A stretch of DNA of 64,000 nucleotides from Thiothrix subterranea. Lineage in GTDB: Bacteria > Pseudomonadota > Gammaproteobacteria > Thiotrichales > Thiotrichaceae. The notes beneath the pieces were generated by a model. It was given only the letters and a program-made list of their open reading frames with translations, was not told where the DNA came from and searched no databases. The position numbers and the translations under genes are program-made. This document shows, piece by piece, positions 9,102-16,701 of the stretch. Numbering within the stretch: position 1 is the first letter of the stretch; each line of letters opens with the position of its first letter. The stretch is from contig NZ_CP053482.1 of the NCBI RefSeq assembly GCF_016772315.1, positions 1,922,001-1,986,000 of the forward strand. The letters run 5' to 3'.

Positions 9102-10478
9102 TTACAGCTCTTTCATATTGGAAATGAGTTCATTCGCGACCGCCTGCCCGTCGCCATACAGCATCCGGCAGTTGTCAGCGAAGAACAGGTGGTTCTCAAT
9201 CCCAGAGAAACCTGCACCCTGACCACGTTTCACCACGATTACGTTTTTGGCGTAATCCGCGTTCAGAATCGGCATTCCGTAAATCGGGCTGTTCGGGTCA
9301 GTCCGCGCAATCGGGTTCACCACGTCATTCGCCCCAATCACTAACGCCACGTCAGCCGTGCGGAACTCTTCGTTGATTTCATCCAAGTCGTAGATAATGT
9401 CATACGGCACACCCGCTTCCGCCAACAACACGTTCATGTGACCCGGCATCCGCCCGGCAACCGGGTGAATCGCAAACTTGACGGTCACGCCGCGTTCTTG
9501 CAATTGCTTGGTCATTTCCCAAATCTTGTGCTGCGCCTGTGCCACTGCCATGCCGTAACCGGGGATGATGATCACCTTTTCCGCAAACGCCATCATGATT
9601 GCCGCATCCGGGGCTTCAATTGCCTTCATTGAACCGCTGACTTCTTGCGCTTCGCCAGTGGTTTCGCCGAAATTGCTGAACAACACGTTGGTAATCGGGC
9701 GGTTCATCGCCTTTGCCATCAATTGTGTCAACAACGTACCGGCGGAACCCACCACAATGCCCGCAATCATCATCGCCGGGTTATCCAACACATAGCCTTC
9801 AAAACCCACCGCAAGACCCGTGAAAGCGTTGTAAAGAGAAATCACCACCGGCATATCCGCGCCGCCAATCGGCAAGGTCATCATCACGCCAAACACCAGC
9901 GCCAGTGCGAAGAACAAGAACAGCACAAACATGCCGTAATCCGTGCCGCTGGTCGCAATGCCCAAGCCTATCCACGCGGTGAGAATAAACAACCCGGCGT
10001 TGATGCGTTGCTGATTCTTAAAGCGGAATGCGCCACGCAATTGTTTCAAGCCTTGCAGCTTACCAAACGCAATCAATGAACCAGAGAACGCGATAGCACC
10101 AATCAGCGCACCCGCCACCGCCAGTGCCTGCACTACCGGATCCATTTCATGCTGCTTGATCAGTTCGACCGCTGCAATCGCTGCTGCCGCACCGCCGCCC
10201 ATGCCGTTGTAGAGCGCAATCATCTGCGGCATATCGGTCATGGCGACTTCTTTACCGGTTTTCCAGGCAATCCCGCCGCCGACCGCAATCCCGATGAAAA
10301 TCAACAAGTAATTGCTGTTAACGCTAGGGTGGACAAAGGTAATCAGCGTTGCCAGCACCATGCCGATGCCCGCCCACACAATTCCGCGCCGCGCCGTGAC
10401 CGGCGAAGCCATTTGCTTGAGGCCGAGAATGAACAGCACGGCGGCTGCCAGATAAAAGATTTCAACAAACAGGTTCAT
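9102..10478 (-). CDS. pntB: NAD(P) transhydrogenase subunit beta
   Basis: The 458-residue protein is mostly membrane-spanning in its first 260 residues (repeated Gly/Ala/Ile-rich helices, GGADMPVVISLYNAFTGLAV). It ends in the NADP(H)-binding domain III (GYGMAVAQAQ, GRMPGHMNVLLAEA, GANDVVNPIA). It is the beta subunit of proton-translocating transhydrogenase, which couples the proton gradient to NADPH formation. It is the last gene of pntAA-pntAB-pntB, separated by 2 bp from each neighbour-sized gap, consistent with one operon. Confidence 0.95.
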   Translation of the reverse strand: MNLFVEIFYLAAAVLFILGLKQMASPVTARRGIVWAGIGMVLATLITFVHPSVNSNYLLIFIGIAVGGGIAWKTGKEVAMTDMPQMIALYNGMGGGAAAAIAAVELIKQHEMDPVVQALAVAGALIGAIAFSGSLIAFGKLQGLKQLRGAFRFKNQQRINAGLFILTAWIGLGIATSGTDYGMFVLFLFFALALVFGVMMTLPIGGADMPVVISLYNAFTGLAVGFEGYVLDNPAMMIAGIVVGSAGTLLTQLMAKAMNRPITNVLFSNFGETTGEAQEVSGSMKAIEAPDAAIMMAFAEKVIIIPGYGMAVAQAQHKIWEMTKQLQERGVTVKFAIHPVAGRMPGHMNVLLAEAGVPYDIIYDLDEINEEFRTADVALVIGANDVVNPIARTDPNSPIYGMPILNADYAKNVIVVKRGQGAGFSGIENHLFFADNCRMLYGDGQAVANELISNMKEL

Positions 10479-10480
10479 GT

Positions 10481-10768
10481 TTATTTGCCCCCTTTGCTGC
10501 TTTTAAACATTTCCAACATCCGCTCAGTCACGACGTAGCCGCCGACCGCGTTACCCGCCGCCAGCACCACCGCAATGAAACCGACCAGTTGTTCCATAAA
10601 GCCTTCCGCTTGACCCAAGACGACCATTGCGCCGACCAAAACGATGCCGTGGACGAAGTTTGAACCCGACATTAGCGGGGTGTGCAGGATAACCGGCACT
10701 TTGGAAATCACTTCATAGCCGACAAACCCGGCAAGGATGAAGATGTAAATGGCGATAAAACCTTCCAT
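10481..10768 (-). CDS. pntAB: NAD(P) transhydrogenase subunit alpha, part 2 (membrane)
   Basis: The 95-residue protein has three hydrophobic helices (IAIYIFILAGFVGYEVI, FVHGIVLVGAMVVLG, LVGFIAVVLAAGNAVGGYVV). It corresponds to the C-terminal membrane part of E. coli PntA. A separate small subunit is the three-gene form of the enzyme found in many alpha- and gammaproteobacteria. It lies 2 bp after pntAA and 2 bp before pntB. Confidence 0.93.
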   Translation of the reverse strand: MEGFIAIYIFILAGFVGYEVISKVPVILHTPLMSGSNFVHGIVLVGAMVVLGQAEGFMEQLVGFIAVVLAAGNAVGGYVVTERMLEMFKSSKGGK

Positions 10769-10770
10769 TG

Positions 10771-11898
10771 TTATGCTCCTTCAACCAGTTGGCGAATGGC
10801 GGCGTTCATAATTTTGCCTTCGTGGGTGAGTAACGCGCCTGCAATCACTTCGTCGCTAAAATCGGGGGCATATTCGCCGCCTTTCAGCATGGGGGTGAGG
10901 AAGTTCAGCAGGTTTTTGGCATACATCTCCGAGGCGTGTACCGGCACTTGGCTAGGCACATTGAGTGGCGCGTGAATGGTCACGCCATTATGCACGATGG
11001 TTTTGCCCGGTTGCGTCAGGGTGCAGTTACCGCCACCTTCTGCCGCCAAGTCGATAATCACCGCGCCGGATTTCATGCCGTCAACCGTGGATTCAGGGAT
11101 GATTTTCGGGGAAGGACGACCGGGAACGGCAGCGGTGGTGATCAGCACATCAGCGGTAGCAATGTGTTTCGCCAAAGCCTCTTGCTGTTGCTGCTTTTCT
11201 TCAGCGGTCAGTTCGCGAGCGTAACCGCCCGTGCCTTCCGCCGTAATGCCAAGTTCGATGAATTTTGCACCGAGGGATTGCACTTGTTCTTTGGTAGCAG
11301 AACGCACGTCATAGGCTTCAACCACTGCACCCAAACGCCGTGCAGTCGCAATCGCTTGCAAACCCGCCACGCCGACGCCAATGATAATGACTTTGGAGGG
11401 GCGAATCGTGCCCGCCGCTGTGGTCAGCATCGGGAAAAAGCGTGGTGCAAGGTCAGCGCCCATGATCGCGGCTTTGTAACCGGCGATAGCGGCTTGCGAA
11501 GACAGTACATCCATCGACTGCGCCCGTGAAATCCGTGGAATCAGTTCCATCGCAAAGCTGGTGATGTTTTTGGCGTTGAGTGCCGCAATCCGTTCAGGGG
11601 ATTGGTAAGGCTGTAACATGCCGATGAGCACGCTGCCATCTTTCAGTTGCGCAATTTCAGCGTCAGACGGGGGTTGCACTTTGAGTACAATATCCGCTTG
11701 TTGATACAGATCGCTGGCGGCAGCAACTAGCGTTGCGCCAACAAATGCTGTATCAGGAAGGTGTGCCGCAGCACCTGCACCGGCTTCGACCAGTACTTCC
11801 GCGCCGAGTTTGCTGAGTTTGGCAATGACGCTGGATTCGATGGCAACCCGACGCTCGCCCTCGGCGGTTTCCTTGGGCACAGCCACTTTGATTGACAT
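10771..11898 (-). CDS. pntAA: NAD(P) transhydrogenase subunit alpha, part 1
   Basis: The 375-residue soluble domain I carries the Rossmann NAD(H)-binding motif GVGVAGLQAIATARRLGA around 174-191 and the N-terminal alanine-dehydrogenase-like fold (KVAVPKETAEGERRVA; SFAMELIPRISRAQSMD). It transfers hydride from NADH to domain III in PntB. It is the first gene of the operon; a ribosome binding site (GGAGAC) sits before the ATG, and about 165 bp upstream is free for a promoter. Confidence 0.95.
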   Translation of the reverse strand: MSIKVAVPKETAEGERRVAIESSVIAKLSKLGAEVLVEAGAGAAAHLPDTAFVGATLVAAASDLYQQADIVLKVQPPSDAEIAQLKDGSVLIGMLQPYQSPERIAALNAKNITSFAMELIPRISRAQSMDVLSSQAAIAGYKAAIMGADLAPRFFPMLTTAAGTIRPSKVIIIGVGVAGLQAIATARRLGAVVEAYDVRSATKEQVQSLGAKFIELGITAEGTGGYARELTAEEKQQQQEALAKHIATADVLITTAAVPGRPSPKIIPESTVDGMKSGAVIIDLAAEGGGNCTLTQPGKTIVHNGVTIHAPLNVPSQVPVHASEMYAKNLLNFLTPMLKGGEYAPDFSDEVIAGALLTHEGKIMNAAIRQLVEGA

Positions 11899-11990
11899 AG
11901 GTTCTGTCTCCAGAAGGTAGAGTGGTGATAAGGGTCAATATACTAGCGGAATATTAGCAGGGAATGAAATATTTCATGCGGGTAGCATTA

Positions 11991-12024
11991 AAAGAAAAGC
12001 CGAGTAAAAACCCGGCTTTTCTTT
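11991..12024 (-). terminator. Rho-independent terminator after the OmpA-domain gene
   Basis: A perfect 12-bp stem pairs AAAGAAAAGCCG (11991-12002) with CGGCTTTTCTTT (12013-12024) across a 10-base loop. Read leftward it ends in a T-rich arm, so it fits the end of the 12064-12660 gene. Confidence 0.8.
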
Positions 12025-12063
12025 ATCGAGACCCTACGTGTTTACGGTAGGTAGAGGCAGCGC

Positions 12064-12660
12064 TTAGCGAGTGCCGTTCGCAACCACGTCAACACGACGG
12101 TTAGCGGCACGGCCTGCTTTAGTGCCATTGTCAGCAACCGGTTGTGACTCGCCTTTGCCTGTCGCTTGGATAGCAGCGGCTGGAACGCCTTTGCTCGCCA
12201 AGTAATTGGCAACGGCACTGGCACGCTGTTCAGACAACTTTTGGTTGTAAGCATCAGAACCCACGCTGTCGGTATGACCGGTTACGCTGATGCCGCTTAC
12301 TTTTGCGCCTGCCAAACCAGCCAAGAACTGATCCAAATTCGCTTGACCGGCTGGCTTCAGAATGGCTTTGTCAAAGTCAAAGTTAGTATCTGAGGTCAGC
12401 GTCATTTTTTGAATCGGTGTCGGCGGCGGCGGTGTTACTGGCGGTGGTGGTGGCGTTACCGGTGGTGGCGGCGGTGGCGCAGCTTCGCAGCCTTCTGGCA
12501 TACTGCCGTATTGTGCCTTAACGCACTCGTCAGCGCTGTTTTTGACGGGTTTGCCATCGCCATTTTGAACGTATTTGCCGTCTTCCGCCTGAGCAGTAGT
12601 CATCATCATTGCTGCCATCAGGGCAGCTACGCTAATGCTTGCAACTTTCTTCAGAGTCAT
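12064..12660 (-). CDS. OmpA-family outer-membrane/peptidoglycan-associated protein
   Basis: The 198-residue protein has a signal peptide ending AQA, a short module with two Cys (ECVKAQYGSMPEGCEAAP), a Pro-rich linker of about 20 residues, and a C-terminal OmpA domain (FDFDKAILKPAGQANLDQF, VTGHTDSVGSDAYNQKLSEQ, ANRRVDV). The OmpA domain binds peptidoglycan diaminopimelate. There is no eight-stranded barrel, so the protein is probably periplasmic or membrane-anchored by a partner. A strong AAGGAG site lies before the ATG. The N-terminal module is shared with the gene at 12934. Confidence 0.88.
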   Translation of the reverse strand: MTLKKVASISVAALMAAMMMTTAQAEDGKYVQNGDGKPVKNSADECVKAQYGSMPEGCEAAPPPPPPVTPPPPPVTPPPPTPIQKMTLTSDTNFDFDKAILKPAGQANLDQFLAGLAGAKVSGISVTGHTDSVGSDAYNQKLSEQRASAVANYLASKGVPAAAIQATGKGESQPVADNGTKAGRAANRRVDVVANGTR

Positions 12661-12858
12661 GTTGATCTCCTTAAGCCTGGTTTTTGAGTTTAGATTGTTG
12701 AACCCCGTACTCCCACACCCATGAAATATTAATTCTGTCGGCAGGAGGCGTAAGTTGTGACTATAGTGTCTTAAATATACAACAACGGCTAGGATTATAG
12801 GTTACTTTGTGGTTAAGTTCCTATAGCCAAGCAAAATTTTCTTTGTCAAGACCCAAAG

Positions 12859-12892
12859 AAAAGCCCCCTTACCGCGAAGCAAGGAGGCTTTT
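12859..12892 (-). terminator. Terminator hairpin after the small OmpA-module paralogue
   Basis: AAAAGCCCCCTT (12859-12870) pairs with AAGGAGGCTTTT (12881-12892) with one mismatch and a 10-base loop. It lies 41 bp past the stop of the leftward gene at 12934 and ends in T-rich sequence on that strand. Confidence 0.7.
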
Positions 12893-12933
12893 TAAACCGT
12901 TTATGAATCAAGCGATTTGATTCATTGTACGGT

Positions 12934-13269
12934 TTATTTCTGGTAGCGCTTCATGCTAGAACGTGCTGCCGGATCCATTTGGACGGGGCCTTTGTAGTTG
13001 CCTTTTGCTTTCACTTTAGGCACAACAGGCGCACGAGGTACAGCGCGTGGCGTCGGTGCTGGCGCAACCGGTGCAGCAACCGGAGCCGCTGGTGCTGCTT
13101 CACAGCCTTCTGGCTCGAAGCCGTATACCGCTTGGACGCATTCGCCAAAGCTGTTTTTAACCACAACGCCGTCGCCATTTTTGACAACTTTCATGTCAGC
13201 CGCGTGCACGCCAGCGGTAGTCAGCATCAGCGCTGCGAAGCCAATGCCTGCAATGTGTTTGAGAATCAT
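12934..13269 (-). CDS. Small secreted paralogue of the OmpA-family protein, without OmpA domain
   Basis: I chose the ATG at 13269 because AAGGAG lies seven bases upstream and a signal peptide follows at once (LKHIAGIGFAALMLTTAG, cleavage after VHA). The 111-residue product repeats the module of the 12064 protein almost word for word (VVKNGDGVVVKNSFGECVQ ... PEGCEAAP), then has an Ala/Pro/Val-rich segment and a basic tail (VKAKGNYKGP, SMKRYQK) where the other has OmpA. It is a partial duplication of its neighbour with a changed C-terminus. Function unknown; a cell-envelope role is inferred from the signal peptide and paralogy. Confidence 0.8.
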   Translation of the reverse strand: MILKHIAGIGFAALMLTTAGVHAADMKVVKNGDGVVVKNSFGECVQAVYGFEPEGCEAAPAAPVAAPVAPAPTPRAVPRAPVVPKVKAKGNYKGPVQMDPAARSSMKRYQK

Positions 13270-13395
13270 GGTGATCTCCTTGAAGTCTAAGTTTTGAGTC
13301 GTAAAGTTGGATTTTGCTTTATGTTTGAGCGTAGCATTCATACCACAATTGTGTATATTGCACGACAAACGCACGATACGCCACAGGTAAATGCT

Positions 13396-14220
13396 ATGCA
13401 AGGCAAAAACGGATTAAGTCCCTCAGCAATCAATGAATTGCTCAATATTATGAGTCGCTTGCGTGACCCGACGGGCGGTTGCCCTTGGGACATCAAGCAA
13501 ACTTGGCAAACGATTTTGCCCTACACCCTAGAGGAAGTGTACGAGGTAGCCGATGCCGTCGACCGCCATGACGCGGTGGCGTTGTGTGACGAGCTAGGCG
13601 ATTTGCTGTTCCAGATTGTGTTTATGGCGCAAATTGCCAGTGAGCAAGGTTTGTTCGATTTTGATGACGTCGCTGCTGGCATTTCCCGCAAAATGCTGCG
13701 CCGCCACCCGCATGTCTTCGGCGATACGGTATACGCCGATGAGCGTGAGCAAAAACAAGCATGGGACGCGATTAAGCAAACCGAGCGTGGCACAAAAAAG
13801 GACGACACCGGTTTCTTTGCCGGAATCCCCGCCGCCATGCCCGCGTTACGCCGCAGCCAGAAACTTCAACGCCGCGCTGCCGCCGTCGGCTTTGATTGGG
13901 AACATTGGCAACAGGTCATCCCCAAAATTCAGGAAGAACTCGACGAAGTGGTGGATGCCGTTACCAACGACGAATCGCAAAGCCGGATTGAGGAAGAAGT
14001 CGGGGATGTGCTCATGGGTGCGACCAATTTGGCGCGTTTGTTGGGGGTGAATGCTGAAAATGCCTTGCGTTTATCCAACCAAAAGTTTGAACGGCGCTTT
14101 GGGCGGGTCGAAGCGATACTCGCGGCTCAGGGGATTTCATTGGAAGCTGCCGCGCTGGAACAGATGGAAGATGCGTGGAATATCGCCAAACAAGAAGAGA
14201 AACAGACAGACGGTAGCTAA
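13396..14220 (+). CDS. mazG: Nucleoside triphosphate pyrophosphohydrolase MazG
   Basis: From the ATG at 13396 the product has 274 residues, near the usual 263. It holds two MazG domains: the first has CPWDIKQTW and LEEVYEVADAV with DELGDLLFQIVF, the second IQEELDEVVDAV and EEEVGDVLMGATNLA. The ExxE and ExxD residues bind Mg2+. It hydrolyses NTPs to NMPs and diphosphate and lowers (p)ppGpp-linked stress. The frame extends further upstream to 13294, but that stretch overlaps the promoter of the divergent gene and has no family similarity. Confidence 0.93.
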   Translation: MQGKNGLSPSAINELLNIMSRLRDPTGGCPWDIKQTWQTILPYTLEEVYEVADAVDRHDAVALCDELGDLLFQIVFMAQIASEQGLFDFDDVAAGISRKMLRRHPHVFGDTVYADEREQKQAWDAIKQTERGTKKDDTGFFAGIPAAMPALRRSQKLQRRAAAVGFDWEHWQQVIPKIQEELDEVVDAVTNDESQSRIEEEVGDVLMGATNLARLLGVNAENALRLSNQKFERRFGRVEAILAAQGISLEAAALEQMEDAWNIAKQEEKQTDGS

Positions 14221-14696
14221 AAGCGCATAAAAAACGAAGCCCCCGACGAACGGGGGCAGTCAACACGGGCAAATGTTATTATTATTGTCTTATTGTTATT
14301 GTTGTTCTCAAACAATCATCTCCTAATAAAGTCCCCCTGTGTTATCCACAGGGGGTAGAGGAGTCGAGATATGGTCAGGCGCTTTATTGTTATTAATGTT
14401 TATGCCTACTCGCTATCTCTTGGGGCTTGCTGATAAATGCTTTCCTTAACCCTTTCTTATTATTGTTGTCGTCCCTTTCCAGACCTTCTAGTCTTTGCCG
14501 TCTCAGTCTGTGCAAGGGTTATTGCAACGCCCGTGCCAACCACACCCTGTCACACTTAAATCATTAATTTAATTGATTAAACAATAATTTTATTGGAAGT
14601 GACACAGTGGCTTGGCAGGTGTGGATGCTGTCAGAAAGTGACAAAATTGACAGGTGAAGTGTCAGGTCTGAACTAAGATTTTTAATCCCGCGAATC
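14221..14696. other. 476-bp intergenic region between convergent mazG and ruvA
   Basis: No coding frame is convincing here. The region holds a GC hairpin at 14239-14257, a second perfect 9-bp hairpin at 14333-14355 (CCCCCTGTG/CACAGGGGG), a TTATTG-rich stretch at about 14276-14310, and an AT-rich block at 14560-14595. Six TGTCA/TGACA pentamers lie at 14548, 14600, 14629, 14639, 14648 and 14660. One pair forms TGTCA-N5-TGACA at 14629-14643. It could hold a small RNA, a long ruvA 3' UTR or regulator sites, but none is proven. Confidence 0.5.
14239..14257 (-). terminator. Terminator hairpin, leftward
   Basis: GCCCCC (14239-14244) pairs with GGGGGC (14252-14257). On the minus strand a run of six T follows about four bases after the stem (A-run at 14229-14234 on the plus strand), so it is best read as ending leftward transcription from the ruvA side, 440 bp past the ruvA stop. 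Confidence 0.6.
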
Positions 14697-15296
14697 CTAG
14701 TTCAGACTGGCGCGAAGCGCTTGGCGGATCATGTCTTCCACACTCAAGCCTTGATTTTCGTAAGCAGCAATCATTTGGCTGGCTTGCGCGGGTTTATAGC
14801 CGAGTGCTAACAGTGCATTGACGGCCTCGTCACTGACCGATACGGATGGAACGGGAGCGCTAACGGCAATCCCCGTGCTACTGCTTGCTTCGGCTTTGGG
14901 CAAACGGTCACGCAACTCAATGACTAAGCGCTCTGCCGTTTTCTTGCCAACGCCCGGAATGCGGCTCAAGCGGGCAATATCCGCCGCGTGAATCACTTGA
15001 TTGAATTCCACAGGACTCATGCCCGACACAATCGCCAGCGCCATTTTGGGGCCAACGCCATTCACTTTGAGCAAGTGCCGGAACAGTTCGCGTTCGGTTT
15101 GGGAGCTGAAGCCGTACAGCAATTGCGCGTCTTCACGCACCACAAAATGGGTGTAGAGCGTCACTTCTTGGTGCAATTCTGGCAGATCGTAGAACGTGGT
15201 CATCGAAGCCTGCACTTCGTAGCCCACGCCATTCACATCCAGCAGTAAATCGGGGGGTTGTTTGATGAGTAATTTGCCGCGTAATAATCCAATCAT
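14697..15296 (-). CDS. ruvA: Holliday junction branch migration protein RuvA
   Basis: The 199-residue protein starts [10 protein letters not shown], has the OB-fold domain I, the helix-hairpin-helix domain II ([19 protein letters not shown] and [19 protein letters not shown]), and the C-terminal UBA-like domain III ([18 protein letters not shown]) that contacts RuvB. It binds four-way junctions as a tetramer. The start overlaps the ruvC stop by 4 bp. ruvB, which normally follows, is not here; convergent mazG lies next after a long gap. Confidence 0.96.
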   Translation of the reverse strand: MIGLLRGKLLIKQPPDLLLDVNGVGYEVQASMTTFYDLPELHQEVTLYTHFVVREDAQLLYGFSSQTERELFRHLLKVNGVGPKMALAIVSGMSPVEFNQVIHAADIARLSRIPGVGKKTAERLVIELRDRLPKAEASSSTGIAVSAPVPSVSVSDEAVNALLALGYKPAQASQMIAAYENQGLSVEDMIRQALRASLN

Positions 15297-15796
15297 GCTA
15301 CGGTACTCCTAAGACGTTGTTGCAAGTGACTCGCATGAGCATGGCACAATGCCACCGCCAGCGCATCTGCTGTATCGACTTGTAACCGCCCTTGCAAACT
15401 GAGCAGCAGTTTGACCATGTGTTGCACTTGCGCTTTATCCGCACCACCTTTGCCGACGGTGGCTTGTTTGACTTCTTTGGGGCTGTATTCGGCAACGGGC
15501 AATCCCGCAATCACCCCGGCGCAAATCGCAGCCCCTCGCGCTTGCCCCAATTTGAGTGCTGACGCGGGGTTGTTGGAGACGAACACGCTTTCAATTGCCA
15601 TTTCAAGCGGCTGGTATTCGCGAATAATGCGGGTCAGTTCGCTGAAAATCGTTCCCAGCCGTTCGGGAAAAGACGCATCGCCTAAGCGCAAGCACGTGCT
15701 GAAAACGTGCTGATTGCGTCGCCCATCCGTGTCGATAATCCCGATTCCGGTGATCCGCGAACCGGGGTCAATGCCCAGAATCCGGCGGGTGGTCAC
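15293..15796 (-). CDS. ruvC: Crossover junction endodeoxyribonuclease RuvC
   Basis: The 167-residue protein has the RuvC acidic active site: Asp in [11 protein letters not shown], Glu in [19 protein letters not shown], and the two Asp in [15 protein letters not shown]. It resolves Holliday junctions together with RuvAB. It follows yebC directly and is coupled to ruvA, the standard yebC-ruvC-ruvA order. Confidence 0.96.
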   Translation of the reverse strand: MTTRRILGIDPGSRITGIGIIDTDGRRNQHVFSTCLRLGDASFPERLGTIFSELTRIIREYQPLEMAIESVFVSNNPASALKLGQARGAAICAGVIAGLPVAEYSPKEVKQATVGKGGADKAQVQHMVKLLLSLQGRLQVDTADALAVALCHAHASHLQQRLRSTVA

Positions 15797-16546
15797 TTAA
15801 CCATGCGCCGCTAAATCGGCATCGTTGAAATCGGCATTGGTGAAGACTTCTTGCACGTCATCCAAATCTTCGAGCATGTCGATCATTTTCAATAGCTTAG
15901 ATGCCGTGTCACCTTCCACGGAAGTCAGGTTATCCGCCCGCATGGTAACTTCATCGTGATCTGGCGTGAAACCTGCCGCAATCATGGCAACTTTGACGGC
16001 GGCGAAATCTTCCGGCGTGGTAACGATTTCAGCCGAACCGTCGTCATCCATCTGAATGTCATCCGCTCCGGCTTCGAGCGCGGCTTCCATGAGCTTTTCT
16101 TCATCCAGACCGGGGGCAAAGTTCATCACACCGATTTTCTTGAATTGGAAGGCGACCGAGCCATTCGTGCCGAGGTTGCCGCCGTGTTTGGTGAGGGCGT
16201 GGCGCACTTCGCCCACAGTGCGGTTGACGTTATCGGTCATCGTTTCGACGATCACTGCAATCCCACCGGGGCCGTAGCCTTCGTAACGCACTTCGACGTA
16301 GTTGTCGGTGTTGGTTTCACCCGCGCCGCGTTTGCAAGCTTTTTCGATGGTATCGCGGGTCATATTGGCACTCAGCCCTTTATCCACGGCGAGGCGCAAG
16401 CGCGGGTTGGTGTTGGGGTCGGAGGTTTTGCCTTCGCGTGCCGCTACGGTGATTTCGCGGATGATTTTCGTCCAGATTTTGCCGCGTTTCTTATCAACCG
16501 AGGCTTTCTGGTGTTTGATGTTTGCCCATTTACTATGACCGGCCAT
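15797..16546 (-). CDS. yebC: YebC/PmpR-family transcriptional regulator / translation factor
   Basis: The 249-residue protein begins [20 protein letters not shown], the family signature, and has the expected length and three-domain layout ([35 protein letters not shown]). Members bind DNA or, as more recent work indicates, relieve ribosome stalling at proline stretches. The ruvC stop abuts this gene, giving a probable yebC-ruvC-ruvA operon. Confidence 0.94.
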   Translation of the reverse strand: MAGHSKWANIKHQKASVDKKRGKIWTKIIREITVAAREGKTSDPNTNPRLRLAVDKGLSANMTRDTIEKACKRGAGETNTDNYVEVRYEGYGPGGIAVIVETMTDNVNRTVGEVRHALTKHGGNLGTNGSVAFQFKKIGVMNFAPGLDEEKLMEAALEAGADDIQMDDDGSAEIVTTPEDFAAVKVAMIAAGFTPDHDEVTMRADNLTSVEGDTASKLLKMIDMLEDLDDVQEVFTNADFNDADLAAHG

Positions 16547-16701
16547 GTCGAACTCTCGTTTTCAGTCTCAAAAAGTGCCGATCAGTTTAGCATAATTGCG
16601 GAAAGTTTCAGACTTCCAGCAGAAAAATGGACGGGTGGCGCTATTCCGCGCTGCTGGCTTTCTGCGCTACTATCCTCGCTTTCGATTCTGGGCTTATTCG
16701 C

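Noticed and set aside
14276-14310. TTATTG-rich stretch considered as a CRISPR or tandem repeat array
   Set aside because: The units are short, irregular and without spacers of equal length.
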